Below, one piece after another: positions 16,616-27,034 of a stretch of DNA of 64,000 nucleotides. Both the position numbers and the translations under genes were made by a program. Under the pieces are notes generated by a model. The model saw only the letters and a list, made by a program, of their open reading frames with translations, searched no databases and was not told the origin of the DNA. This DNA comes from Deinococcus grandis (lineage in GTDB: Bacteria > Deinococcota > Deinococci > Deinococcales > Deinococcaceae), in assembly GCF_001485435.1 (NCBI RefSeq), contig NZ_BCMS01000001.1, positions 2,743,501 through 2,807,500 of the forward strand. The letters are read 5' to 3'. The stretch's first letter is position 1; each line of letters opens with the position of its first letter.

Positions 16616-19600
16616 TTACTTTTCCTCTTCCGAAGACGCATCTGCAACCTCGTGAATATCCCCACCCAGAGTGTTGCCCAGGCTGGCGCCCGCCTGCTTG
16701 AATATCAGGTCATACCCTGCTGCACCCGGCAGCATGCCTTCTTTGCCAAGAAGTTCCGGTGATACTCCGAGGATTCCCTGCAATGCGGCGTCCCTGTAAG
16801 TAGAGGATTTTCCAAATTCTTCAAGTGTGGCTTTCGCCGCGCCAGGAATACTGGACTCTGGATTCTTCTGTGTATCTGCCTTGACATTCTGTGAGAATTT
16901 GAGGCCAGCAAACTTCACCAGTTCCTCGCTGGCACTTCCGGCCAGGGTTCCCGCACCTCCAGCGAAACCGCCAGTTGCAAAGGCTCCGTAGTGGTGGCCC
17001 ACTTTCTGCGCGACATTGCCAGCGACCAGCCTTGGGCCCATGGTGGCCAGATTGAGCGCCTTGCCCGGCAGAGTACTGGCGTTGCCGAACGCCACCTGCT
17101 TCAGTTGACGCCCGATGCCCCGGAAAGTCTCACTGTAGGCCGCGCGCCGCAGCTGGGCGTTGGCTTTCCAGGCCGCGGCGAGCAGGTCATCGGGCGAATT
17201 GGCCTTCAGTTCGTTGAACAGCGCCGCCTGAAGCTTGCGGGTGCTGGCGCCGGGCATGTTCAGGCGCTGACGGGCCAGGGTCTTGCCCATCGGACCGCTC
17301 AGTTGTGCCTTCACGCGCGCGCGGGCCACCTGATTGACGGCTTTCCTCAGCACGTCCGTTCCGGCCAGCAGGGTCGCGGCGTCCCGCTGGGCCATGCCAC
17401 GCCAGCCCGCGTTGCCGAGCATGTCCCCCCGGATACCGGCACGGACTTGCGCCGAGATAGCGCGGTTGTAGGTCTGTACGCCCTGCCGGGTGGCCTGCCA
17501 GATGTGCGATGACTCCTGCTGCACCTGCTGCATCGTCCTGTAACTGGTGCTCTGCATCGAGCCAAGGCGGCGCATCGCCTCCGTCCTGAGATTGTGCAGT
17601 CCTGCTCCGGCGTATCTACCGGCGACTTTCAGGCCGCCGCCGGCGTACCTGACGGCGCTGCCGACGAGGCGGTTGGCGGCGCCGCCGACGATGCGGGCGG
17701 CGGGGCCGAGGGCGACACCCAGCGCTCCGTCAACGAGCATGGTGGTGGGGGTGATGCCGTGAGTCAGTTTGCGTCCGGCGTATTTCTTTTCGCCGGACTT
17801 GCGCAGGACGGCGTTCTCGGCGAGGCTGCCCGCGACGCCACTGGCGACTCCGGCGGCGGCCAGGACGAGGGGAAGGGCGGCGCCGCCGGTGCCGACGACG
17901 GCGACTACGGCGACGCCCGTAGCGATGGCCGTGCCGAATTTGGCCAGGGTGGCTTTGCCCTCGGTGCTTTTCATCCACGCCCAGCTTTTCTGGATGCTCT
18001 GGCCGACCTTGCTGTTTTTGGCCTGCTCGAATTTCCTGGTGGCCCAGGCCATGGCTTCCTTGCTTTTCTGGACGACGCTGACCATGGCGTTCTTGCCGAG
18101 GCTGCTGATGTCGCGGCCCAGCTGCGTGACGGGCAGGGTGATGCGCTGTCCGGCCTGCGCGAGGCGGTGGAGTTGATGGGCGCGGTAGGCGCGGTCGGTG
18201 GTGAAGCGCTTCAGGTTCCCGCCGACCTTCACGAGCCCGCTGACCATGGGGGTCTGCGTGAGGCGGGTCAGGGTTTTCTTGCGGTAGGTGGGGTCGGTGG
18301 TGAAACTGCGGACGCTGACGCCCAGTTGCCTGAGGTTGTGGGTGGCAGCGGTGGCGGTGCGTCCGATCCTGCCCAGGGTGGCCTGCGCGCGGGGTGGGAG
18401 GCGGCGGGCGGCGGCCTGGAGGGTCTGCTGGGCGGCCGCGCGGGCGCGCTGCGCGAGGCGGGCGCGGCCACTGGCGGTACCGAGGGTCTGCGCGGCCTGC
18501 CGGGTGCGGGCGGCAGCGGCGGTGATGGCCGTCCGGGCACGGGCGGGGAGGCCATTGGCGACCTTGAGGAGCTTCTGCACCTGCGGGGCGCGGCGGACGA
18601 CCTGCGTGACGCGGCTGCTGGCGGCCTCGACGCGCGTTTTTCCTTTCTGGATGGCGGTCTGGACGCTGCGGCGGATCTGCGTAGGCACGGCGCGCTTGAT
18701 GGCGTTCAGGGCGGCTTTGCGGGCGGCAGGTTCGCGGACGGTGCGGATGACCTGCCTGACGGCAGTCTTCGCTTTCTCCTTGAGTTTCCGGAGGTGGTTC
18801 AGGGGGTTCGCCCAGCGTTGCACGGTGGGGGTGGCGGGTGCGGTGGGGGCAAGGAGGGCCGCGCGGGGCCTGGGGATGTGTTTCGTGCCGAACTGCGGGC
18901 CGCTCTGCGCGAGTCTGGCGCCCATACTCCGCGCTTCGGCTTCCAGTCCGGCGTCCGGGTCGATGCCTTTCCCGACGCGCCCCTGGCTCTGCTGCACGGT
19001 GTGTGTCACCTCGTGCGCCAGCAACTCCAGGCCAGTCTGCGTGTTCGGGTCGAACCGTCCCGACTGGAAGAAGATGTCCGTGCCCGTCGTGAACGCCACC
19101 GCATTCACCCCCTTGGCCAGCTTGTCCGCTTCCGCGTCGTCGTGAATCCGCACGCGGCTCAGGTCATGATTCAATCCCTGCTCCAGATGCCGCTGGACGG
19201 TCTCTGGGAGGGGGTTCCCCGCGCCCCGTCGCGCCTGAATCCGCTGCAGGACAGGCTGGGTGGCCTCGGTGTCCAGTTCGGCCAGCTGGCGTTGCAGGGA
19301 CGCGAGGGTGTCGAAGTTCAGGACTGCCTGCTCCTGCGCCATCTGACGGTGCAGGGCCTCGTCTGTCGCCCGCTGGAGGGGCACTCGCTCGGCGGGAGGC
19401 ACCATGCTCAGCACCACGCGGGAGACCGGGGCGCTCAGCGCGTGGCGTTGCAGCGTGGCGAGGTGCTCCCCGTACGTGGCGTAGCGAGTGGCGGGTTCAC
19501 CCCGGTCCATGCGGAAGCCCTGACTCAGGGACTGGGCGACCTGCCGCTGGAGGGTGTGGAAGTCCCCGAAGGTGCGGGTGTCCAGACGCTGCCCCTCGAC

Positions 19601-19957
19601 GCTCTCGGCGCGGTGGCGCATGACGGTGACCCAGTCGGACGGCGTGACGGGCCGCGCGGGGAGAGGCGTCTGGGCGTGCCGCTGCACGGGGGGTACGTCA
19701 CCCAGGGCCGCGACCTGCTGCTGCACCACGGCGCGGGCACCCGACAGGTGGGCCTCCTCCTGCCGCTGGAGCGTGGCGGCGCGCAGGACGGGCCGGGCGG
19801 CCTGACCCTGCGCGCGGACGGGCGTGCTCAGGAACCGCTGCAGCGGCGCAGCCGCGCGCTGCGCAGCAGTCTCGGCTAGCTCCGGGCTGGGGCCGAGTCT
19901 GGTCCGGTGCGCGGCGCGGCGGTCCGGGGTCCGTGAGCGGTGCTGGAATTCAGCCAT
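16616..19957 (-). CDS. DUF4157-domain giant protein, eCIS-type effector candidate
   Basis: A 1113-residue protein. Residues 1-260 are a Gln/Arg-rich region with repeated LQR units. The DUF4157 domain follows (about 265-335): PETVQRHLEQGLNHDLSRVRIH, then ELLAHEVTHTVQQ, which carries an HExxH metalloprotease-like motif. The family is associated with cargo of extracellular contractile injection systems and with polymorphic toxins. Residues 380-640 are Ala/Arg-rich helical, 680-760 hold hydrophobic Gly/Ala stretches (ATGVAVVAVVGTGGAALPLV), and the last 110 residues are encoded by AT-rich DNA. No injection-system genes lie in the window. The ATG at 19957 has TATCAT 7 nt upstream. Toxicity of the C-terminus is unproven. 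Confidence 0.75.
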   Translation of the reverse strand: MAEFQHRSRTPDRRAAHRTRLGPSPELAETAAQRAAAPLQRFLSTPVRAQGQAARPVLRAATLQRQEEAHLSGARAVVQQQVAALGDVPPVQRHAQTPLPARPVTPSDWVTVMRHRAESVEGQRLDTRTFGDFHTLQRQVAQSLSQGFRMDRGEPATRYATYGEHLATLQRHALSAPVSRVVLSMVPPAERVPLQRATDEALHRQMAQEQAVLNFDTLASLQRQLAELDTEATQPVLQRIQARRGAGNPLPETVQRHLEQGLNHDLSRVRIHDDAEADKLAKGVNAVAFTTGTDIFFQSGRFDPNTQTGLELLAHEVTHTVQQSQGRVGKGIDPDAGLEAEARSMGARLAQSGPQFGTKHIPRPRAALLAPTAPATPTVQRWANPLNHLRKLKEKAKTAVRQVIRTVREPAARKAALNAIKRAVPTQIRRSVQTAIQKGKTRVEAASSRVTQVVRRAPQVQKLLKVANGLPARARTAITAAAARTRQAAQTLGTASGRARLAQRARAAAQQTLQAAARRLPPRAQATLGRIGRTATAATHNLRQLGVSVRSFTTDPTYRKKTLTRLTQTPMVSGLVKVGGNLKRFTTDRAYRAHQLHRLAQAGQRITLPVTQLGRDISSLGKNAMVSVVQKSKEAMAWATRKFEQAKNSKVGQSIQKSWAWMKSTEGKATLAKFGTAIATGVAVVAVVGTGGAALPLVLAAAGVASGVAGSLAENAVLRKSGEKKYAGRKLTHGITPTTMLVDGALGVALGPAARIVGGAANRLVGSAVRYAGGGLKVAGRYAGAGLHNLRTEAMRRLGSMQSTSYRTMQQVQQESSHIWQATRQGVQTYNRAISAQVRAGIRGDMLGNAGWRGMAQRDAATLLAGTDVLRKAVNQVARARVKAQLSGPMGKTLARQRLNMPGASTRKLQAALFNELKANSPDDLLAAAWKANAQLRRAAYSETFRGIGRQLKQVAFGNASTLPGKALNLATMGPRLVAGNVAQKVGHHYGAFATGGFAGGAGTLAGSASEELVKFAGLKFSQNVKADTQKNPESSIPGAAKATLEEFGKSSTYRDAALQGILGVSPELLGKEGMLPGAAGYDLIFKQAGASLGNTLGGDIHEVADASSEEEK

Positions 19958-20102
19958 GAGCGGCATGATACGTGGCACTGCGGCGTTGCTGTGCCGCAGG
20001 TCAGCAGGACGGGATTGGTGTTTAGGAGACGTGAAGTGTAGTGTCTGTACAACGCGGGAGGCGACCAGACTGGCCCTCCCGCCTCACCTTGACCGCCCGG
20101 GC

Positions 20103-20121
20103 TGACATTCCCATGACATTC
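20103..20121 (+). promoter_or_regulatory. Pho-box-like direct repeat
   Basis: TGACATTC occurs at 20103-20110 and again at 20114-20121, an exact 11-bp repeat period. This is the architecture of PhoB/PhoP binding sites. It lies 25 bp upstream of a phosphate uptake gene pair, which fits phosphate-starvation control. Confidence 0.55.
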
Positions 20122-20145
20122 GGGTGGAGAATCGGGAGGATTGTC

Positions 20146-20784
20146 ATGGTTCTGTCTAAATTCATGCCCAGCAACCCCAAGTTCAGTGAGAAGTTCACGG
20201 CCGCCGCCCGCAACGCGCACGCGACCGCGCAGGCCCTGGTGGATCTGCTGGAGAACTACACCGACGTCGACGCCAAGGTCCAGCGCGTGCGGGACCTGGA
20301 GCACGAGGGCGACCGCCTGAGCGGCGAGGTCACCAGCCTGCTGGCCGAGTCGTTCATCGTGCCCTTCGACCGTGAGGACATCATCGCCCTGAACGACGAA
20401 CTGGACGATCTGGTCGACGACATGGAGGACGCCGCGCGCAAGCTCAGCCTGTACGGCGTGGAGGCCCCGCTGCCCGCCATGGCGCGCCTGGCGCGCGTGG
20501 TCGAGCAGCAGTGCGCGCTGCTGGCGCAGGGCATGCCCATGATCGAGCAGAACAACAAGGTCGGTGAACTGGCCCGCATCGCCAAGGAGATCCGCGCGCT
20601 GGAGGATCGGGGCGACACGATCAGCGACGAGGTGCAGCGCACCCTGTACCACGGCGTGAACGACGTGCAGGGCATGATCCGCGCCATGCGCGGCGGCGAG
20701 ATCGTGGCGCTCATCGAGAACGCGAGCGATCAGGCGCAGCGGGTCGCGAAGACTGTCGAAAGCATCCTGCTGAAGAACGCCTGA
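20146..20784 (+). CDS. PhoU-like DUF47-family phosphate transport regulator
   Basis: A 212-residue all-helical protein of the DUF47/PhoU-like family, which partners Pit-type phosphate transporters. It shows the paired helical repeats of the family with acidic metal-binding motifs (VRDLEHEGDRLSGEV and IRALEDRGDTISDEVQ, the ExxxD repeats). The ATG at 20146 is supported by GGGAGGA 6 nt upstream. The pit gene follows after 8 nt, so the two form an operon, preceded by a Pho-box-like repeat. A role in controlling Pit activity is known for relatives and inferred here. Confidence 0.88.
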   Translation: MVLSKFMPSNPKFSEKFTAAARNAHATAQALVDLLENYTDVDAKVQRVRDLEHEGDRLSGEVTSLLAESFIVPFDREDIIALNDELDDLVDDMEDAARKLSLYGVEAPLPAMARLARVVEQQCALLAQGMPMIEQNNKVGELARIAKEIRALEDRGDTISDEVQRTLYHGVNDVQGMIRAMRGGEIVALIENASDQAQRVAKTVESILLKNA

Positions 20785-20792
20785 GGACTGCT

Positions 20793-21788
20793 GTGGACAC
20801 TGCACTTCTCAGCCTGATCGTCATCGTGGCGCTGGCGCTGATCTTCGACTTCATCAACGGCTTCCACGACACCGCCAACGCCATCGCCACGTCGGTCGCC
20901 ACCAAGGTCCTCACACCCGCGCAGGCCATCGCCATGGCGGCCGTGCTGAACGTGGTGGGCGCGCTGGCGGGCACGGCGGTCGCCAAGACGATCAGCAAGG
21001 ACATCATCCCGCAGGACTACGCCACGCTGCACCTCGTGGGGGCCACGCTGGTCAGCGCGATCGTCTGGAACCTGTTTACGTGGTGGAAGGGCCTGCCGAG
21101 CAGCTCCAGTCACGCACTGGTGTTCAGCATGGTGGGCGCGGGCGTCGCGGCCGGCGGCTGGGGCATCATCATCCCCAAGGGCGTCCAGAAGACCCTGACG
21201 GGCCTGGTGACCAGTCCGGCGCTGGGTTTCATCGTGCCGATCCTGCTGTTCCTGCTGATCTCCTGGCTGGTGCTGCGCTGGATGAAACCGCGCGTGGTGA
21301 CCCGCACGTTCCGCACGCTGCAGATCTTCAGCGCCGCGTTCATGGCCTTCAGTCACGGCGGGAACGACGCGCAGAAGACCATGGGGATCATCACCTTCGC
21401 GCTGGCCGCGTACACCGGCACGAAAATAGAGACGGTGCCGCTGTGGGTGATCCTGTCCGCCGCCGCCGCCATGGGGGCGGGCACTGCCGTGGGCGGCTGG
21501 CGCATCATCAAGACCATGGGCTTCAAGGTCGTGGACCTCAAACCCGTGGACGGCTTCATCGCCGAGACCGGCGCGGCGCTGATCATCGACGGCGCGAGCC
21601 GACTGGGCATCCCGGTCAGCACCACGCACACCATCAGCACCGCGATCATGGGCGTCGGCACCACCAAGGGCTTCAGGAAGGTCAAGTGGCAGGTCGCCGG
21701 GCGGATCGTGCAGGCGTGGATCTACACCATCCCGGTGTGCATCGCGCTGGGCTGGCTGGTGCACAAGGCGATCCTGGCCTTCATCTGA
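20793..21788 (+). CDS. pit: Pit-family inorganic phosphate transporter
   Basis: A 331-residue membrane protein that takes up phosphate (usually as a metal-phosphate complex) with protons. Both family signatures are present: DFINGFHDTANAIATSVATK near the N-terminus and SHGGNDAQKTMGI in the inverted repeat, plus VSTTHT near the end. About ten hydrophobic segments are visible. Translation starts at a GTG with TGAGGA upstream, 8 nt after the PhoU-like gene. A strong hairpin terminator follows. Confidence 0.92.
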   Translation: MDTALLSLIVIVALALIFDFINGFHDTANAIATSVATKVLTPAQAIAMAAVLNVVGALAGTAVAKTISKDIIPQDYATLHLVGATLVSAIVWNLFTWWKGLPSSSSHALVFSMVGAGVAAGGWGIIIPKGVQKTLTGLVTSPALGFIVPILLFLLISWLVLRWMKPRVVTRTFRTLQIFSAAFMAFSHGGNDAQKTMGIITFALAAYTGTKIETVPLWVILSAAAAMGAGTAVGGWRIIKTMGFKVVDLKPVDGFIAETGAALIIDGASRLGIPVSTTHTISTAIMGVGTTKGFRKVKWQVAGRIVQAWIYTIPVCIALGWLVHKAILAFI

Positions 21789-21805
21789 GGCCAGACCGCG
21801 TCAAG

Positions 21806-21839
21806 GAGGAGGGGCACCCCGATGTGGGTGCCCCTCCTC
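21806..21839. terminator. Bidirectional terminator after pit
   Basis: A perfect 14-bp stem, GAGGAGGGGCACCC (21806-21819) with GGGTGCCCCTCCTC (21826-21839), around a 6-nt loop. It separates pit from the convergent response regulator gene. Confidence 0.85.
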
Positions 21840-21860
21840 TCTGCTGTGCCCGGGGGGCGC

Positions 21861-22295
21861 TCAGCGGGCCAGGTCCTCCAGGCGGGGCAGGCGCACGAGG
21901 CCGCGCCAGTAGGCCTGCACGGTGTCGAGCACCTGGGTGTACTCCTGGTAGCTGCCCGGCTTGACGACGTACCCGCTGGCGTACCCGTCGTACGCGCGGT
22001 GAATGTCGTCCGGGTGGTCGCTGGTCGAGAGGACCATGACGGGAATGGCGCGCAGATCCGCGACGGCCTTGGCCTGCGACAGGAAGTCGAGGCCGTTCAT
22101 GACGGGCATGTTCAGGTCGAGCACGATCAGGTCGGGGCGCTGGGCGCCGGGGCGTTGCAGGAGTTCCAGCGCGGCCTGACCGTTCTCGACGTGTTCCACG
22201 TGAATATCGGCGGCCACTTCGGACAGCAGATCCTGGAACAGTTCGGCGTCGGCGAGTTCGTCCTCGACCAGCAGGACGGTGAAGGGTCTGGACAT
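21861..22295 (-). CDS. Single-domain response regulator (Rcp1-like)
   Basis: A 144-residue receiver domain with no output domain. The acidic pair is ED at 11-12, the phosphoacceptor is Asp60 in VLDLNMPVMNG and the conserved Lys112 lies in VVKPGS. Such Rcp1-type receivers are phosphorylated by phytochrome-class kinases. The divergent neighbour is a histidine kinase of the matching type, so they are a probable pair. TAAGGT precedes the ATG by 6 nt. The final helix is extended with WRGLVRLPRLEDLAR, typical of this subgroup. Confidence 0.88.
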   Translation of the reverse strand: MSRPFTVLLVEDELADAELFQDLLSEVAADIHVEHVENGQAALELLQRPGAQRPDLIVLDLNMPVMNGLDFLSQAKAVADLRAIPVMVLSTSDHPDDIHRAYDGYASGYVVKPGSYQEYTQVLDTVQAYWRGLVRLPRLEDLAR

Positions 22296-22349
22296 CGCCT
22301 CACCTTAGCGCATGGGGCGGGGTGGGGGACGCGCCTGTCGGGAAGGTGC

Positions 22350-22415
22350 TAGGGTGACATCATGACTGCCTGCGCCGGCCGCCGCGCCTGCCTCGTGGCC
22401 CTGGGCCGGGTGTGA
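22350..22415 (+). CDS. 17-codon leaderless mini-ORF upstream of the kinase
   Basis: TAGGGT (22350-22355) lies 6 nt before an ATG at 22362, the standard leaderless arrangement here. The frame encodes MTACAGRRACLVALGRV and ends in TGA at 22413-22415. The kinase GTG start at 22412 overlaps this stop, so ribosomes finishing the mini-ORF could reinitiate on the kinase. The peptide is Cys-containing but has no recognisable function; it may only provide coupling. Confidence 0.4.
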
Positions 22416-23599
22416 CGACGGTGCCGCAGCGCTTTGCGGGCGCGGCGTTCGACGCCCTGTCCGCGAACATCGCCATCGTGGACGACCGGGGCGTGATCCT
22501 GGCCGTGAACGCGGCGTGGCGGGCCTTCGCGCAGGAGAACGGCGGTGGGGACGAGCTGGGCGTGAATTACCTCTCGGTGTGCGAGGCGGCGCTGGGGGCC
22601 GATCAGGGGGACGCGCAGCGGATCGCGGCGGGCATCCGGGACGTGCTGGGCGGCCGGGCGGCCCTGTTCGAACTGGAGTACCCCTGCCACTCGCCGACCG
22701 AACAGCGGTTCTTCGTGGCGCGCGTCACGGCGTTCACGCAGGACGGCGCGCAGTTCGCGCTGGTGGCGCACGAGAACATCACGCGGCGCAAACTGGCCGA
22801 ACTGGAGGCCGCCGAGCTGACCCTGGAGCTGGAAAGCCGCATTCAGGAGCGCACGCGGGCGCTGGCGGCCAGTCAGGCGGCGCTGGAACGGCAGAATGCC
22901 GAGCTGGAGGACCGCAACCAGGCGCTGGCGCAGTTCGCGTACGTGGCCAGTCACGACCTGCAGGAGCCGCTGCGGACGCTGGGGGCATACGCGGACATCC
23001 TGCGCCACCGCTACGCCGGGAAGGTGCTGGACGAGCGGGCCGACACGTACCTGCAGCGCATCACCGAGCAGGCGTTCCGGGCGCGGCAGCTCGTGCGGGA
23101 CATCCTGACGCTGTCGAACGTGGCCACCCAGCCGCCCCTGAGCCCGCTGAACCTGGGGCCGCTGTGGGACGAGGCGTGCCGGGCGCTGCCCTGGCCGGAG
23201 GGCGCGCGGGTGTCGCGGGACGACCTGCCGGAGGTGCACGCGAACGCGCCGCAGGTGCGGCAGCTGCTGACGAACCTGCTGGGGAACGCGCTGAAGTTCC
23301 GCGCGGACCGGCCGCTGCGGGTGCACCTGTCCGCGCAGGAGCAGGGCGATTGGGTGCAGTTCACGGTGACGGACAACGGGATCGGGATCGCGCCGAAGCA
23401 CGCCGAGCAGGTGTTCGGGATGTTCCAGCGGCTGCATTCGCGCGCGGCGGCGGGCGGGAACGGGATCGGGCTGGCGGTGTGCCGCCGCGTGGTGGAACGC
23501 CACGGGGGCCGCATCTGGATCGAGTCGCGCCCCGAGGGGGTGCAGGTGCACTTCACGCTGCCCGCCCGGCCGGGCGACGGGGCGTCCGCGCCGGAGTGA
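22412..23599 (+). CDS. PAS-domain sensor histidine kinase
   Basis: A 395-residue cytosolic histidine kinase. A PAS-like sensor occupies about residues 8-125, a coiled coil 125-172, then the HisKA helix with His181 in YVASHDLQEPLRTLGAYADIL, and a HATPase domain with N-box NLLGNALKFR, G1 DNGIGIAPKH and G2 GNGIGLAVCR. The HDLQEPLR type H-box is that of bacteriophytochrome-like kinases, although no GAF/PHY light-sensing domains are present. The start is a GTG overlapping the stop of a mini-ORF. Its partner is probably the divergent Rcp1-like receiver. Signal unknown. Confidence 0.85.
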   Translation: MTTVPQRFAGAAFDALSANIAIVDDRGVILAVNAAWRAFAQENGGGDELGVNYLSVCEAALGADQGDAQRIAAGIRDVLGGRAALFELEYPCHSPTEQRFFVARVTAFTQDGAQFALVAHENITRRKLAELEAAELTLELESRIQERTRALAASQAALERQNAELEDRNQALAQFAYVASHDLQEPLRTLGAYADILRHRYAGKVLDERADTYLQRITEQAFRARQLVRDILTLSNVATQPPLSPLNLGPLWDEACRALPWPEGARVSRDDLPEVHANAPQVRQLLTNLLGNALKFRADRPLRVHLSAQEQGDWVQFTVTDNGIGIAPKHAEQVFGMFQRLHSRAAAGGNGIGLAVCRRVVERHGGRIWIESRPEGVQVHFTLPARPGDGASAPE

Positions 23600-23615
23600 C
23601 CGCCCCTGGCGCCGG

Positions 23616-25562
<1,947 letters not shown>

Positions 25563-25571
25563 GGCCCCCCC

Positions 25572-25601
25572 AGCATACCCAGATTTTGGAACTGTTTCCA
25601 A
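25572..25601 (-). promoter_or_regulatory. Amylosucrase promoter and operator-like palindrome
   Basis: On the minus strand TATGCT (25572-25577) is a good -10 element. The palindrome TTGGAACTGTTTCCAA at 25586-25601 overlaps the -35 position. Its TGGAA/TTCCA arms resemble the sites before the amylase lipoprotein and glgX genes, pointing to a common LacI-family repressor (inference). Confidence 0.5.
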
Positions 25602-25631
25602 GATGGGGGGTCTCCCCCTCCCCCACCAACG

Positions 25632-25665
25632 AAAGGGGCGGCCCGGCACCCGGCCAGACCGCCCC
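25632..25665 (-). terminator. Terminator after the alpha/beta hydrolase gene
   Basis: On the minus strand GGGGCGG and CCGCCCC (25659-25665 with 25635-25641) form a stem with extra GGCCGGG/CCGGGCC-like pairing inside, followed by TTT. Confidence 0.6.
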
Positions 25666-25680
25666 CAGATCAGGCCTGCC

Positions 25681-26517
25681 TCAGCGGGCCACGAAGTCCA
25701 GCAGCAGGGCATTGAACTCGTCGTTGTGCGTGGCGTTCAGGCCGTGCGGCGCGCCCTTCATCACGTGCAGTTCGGCGTTCGGCGCGTACTGCGGCACGCG
25801 CTGCCCACTCGCCTCCAGCGGCACGATCTGGTCCTTGTCGCTGTGCACGACCAGCGTCGGCACGCTCAGCTTCGCCAGATCCGCGCGGAAGTCCGTCTCG
25901 CCGAAGGCCCGCACGCACTCCTGCGTCGCCACCGGGGACGCCTGCATGTACATCGACGCCGCGAAATCCAGGAACTCGTCACCCAGCTTCGCGCCGTTCT
26001 CGTCCCAGTTCAGGAACTTCTTCGTGAAGCCCGCGAGGAACTGCGGGCGGTTCTGCGCCACCTGCCCCACCATGCCCTCGATATCCTCCAGGCTCATGCC
26101 GCCGTCGGGGTTGTCAGCGGTCTTGAGCAGGTACGGCGCGACGGACGACACCAGCATCGCGCTGCGCACGTGCTCGGTGCCGTACAGCCCGGCGTAGCGG
26201 CTGACCTCGCCGCCGCCCATGCTGAAGCCCACCAGCGTCACGTCGGTCAGGTTCAGTGCCTCCAGCAGGTCCTTCAGGTCACTGGCGAACACGTCGTAGG
26301 TGTAGCCGGTGGCGGTCTTGCCGCTCTGGCCGAAGCCGCGGCGGTCGTACGACACGACCTGATACCCGGCGTGGCGCAGCGCGTCGATCTGCCCTTCCCA
26401 CATGCGGCCCGACAGAGGCCACCCGTGGATGAGCACGACCGGGCGGCCCTGGCCGTAGGTCTCGTAGTACAGCTCGGTCTGCGGGGCGTGGGCGTGCTTC
26501 GTCTGAATCGTGGGCAT
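25681..26517 (-). CDS. Alpha/beta hydrolase (non-haem chloroperoxidase-like)
   Basis: A 278-residue alpha/beta-hydrolase fold enzyme close to the cofactor-free haloperoxidase/esterase group. It shows the oxyanion motif VVLIHGWPLSGRMW, the nucleophile elbow GFSMGGGE with Ser, Asp in VVHSDKDQIVP and the catalytic His in KGAPHGLNATH. The start MPTIQTKH at 26517 has GGAGG 7 nt upstream. Family members hydrolyse esters or make peracids; the natural substrate is unknown. It lies upstream of, and codirectional with, amylosucrase, but has its own terminator between. Confidence 0.85.
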   Translation of the reverse strand: MPTIQTKHAHAPQTELYYETYGQGRPVVLIHGWPLSGRMWEGQIDALRHAGYQVVSYDRRGFGQSGKTATGYTYDVFASDLKDLLEALNLTDVTLVGFSMGGGEVSRYAGLYGTEHVRSAMLVSSVAPYLLKTADNPDGGMSLEDIEGMVGQVAQNRPQFLAGFTKKFLNWDENGAKLGDEFLDFAASMYMQASPVATQECVRAFGETDFRADLAKLSVPTLVVHSDKDQIVPLEASGQRVPQYAPNAELHVMKGAPHGLNATHNDEFNALLLDFVAR

Positions 26518-26667
26518 GGGGACCTCCAGGGGTCGCGTGAATGAGGTCGTATGACGTTGAACCGTTCCGCCCATCACCCTAAGCGCCGGTCCGGGCCGCT
26601 CCCTGAGGCGCACCTTCACGCCCCCTCAGGAACACTTGAGGCCACCTGAACGTTCCGGACGGGCACG

Positions 26668-26699
26668 AAAAAAGCGGCGCGACCTGCTCGTCACGCCGC
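26668..26699 (-). terminator. Terminator after the DUF2171 gene
   Basis: On the minus strand GCGGCG (26694-26699) pairs with CGCCGC (26674-26679), followed by TTTTTT. It sits 20 nt past the stop codon. Confidence 0.7.
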
Positions 26700-26719
26700 C
26701 GGGGGTTCAACAGTCGGGA

Positions 26720-27007
26720 TTACGAGACGGCGCTGCGCTCCACGTTGAGGTACACCGCCACGTCATCCACGCTCTCCACCTGATCGAGGCTCAGGTAATG
26801 GTGCTGCCCGTCCGCACTGTCCGTCTTCGTGAGCTTCACGCGGTCACCGTCCATGTGATCCACAGTCCCGACGTGCTCACCGTTGACGTCCTTCACCTGA
26901 AGGTGCTCGCCACCCTGCTCCAAGCGGGCCTTCACGGACTGCGCGATGTGGTCGCTGATCTCTCCGGCGTTCATCTTCGTCATGCGGGCAGTCTGGGCCG
27001 CGAACAT
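26720..27007 (-). CDS. DUF2171-family small protein
   Basis: A 95-residue protein with the DUF2171 core: IAQSVKARLEQGGEHLQVKDVNGEHVGTVDHMDGDRVKLTKTDSADGQHHYLSLDQVESV. This is a PRC-barrel-like beta domain common in Deinococcus and often duplicated; the function is not established. The start is uncertain. The ATG at 27007 follows GGGGGGGCC as at amylosucrase, and ATGs at 26983 and 26974 are alternatives. It is monocistronic with its own terminator. Confidence 0.7.
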   Translation of the reverse strand: MFAAQTARMTKMNAGEISDHIAQSVKARLEQGGEHLQVKDVNGEHVGTVDHMDGDRVKLTKTDSADGQHHYLSLDQVESVDDVAVYLNVERSAVS

Positions 27008-27034
27008 GGCCCCCCCATGACAGGACCATTCAGG

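Noticed and set aside
17594..19879. A 761-codon plus-strand frame opposite the DUF4157 gene
   Set aside because: The minus-strand frame has the DUF4157 domain and promoter; the plus frame is Gly/Ala/Asp-rich shadow sequence.
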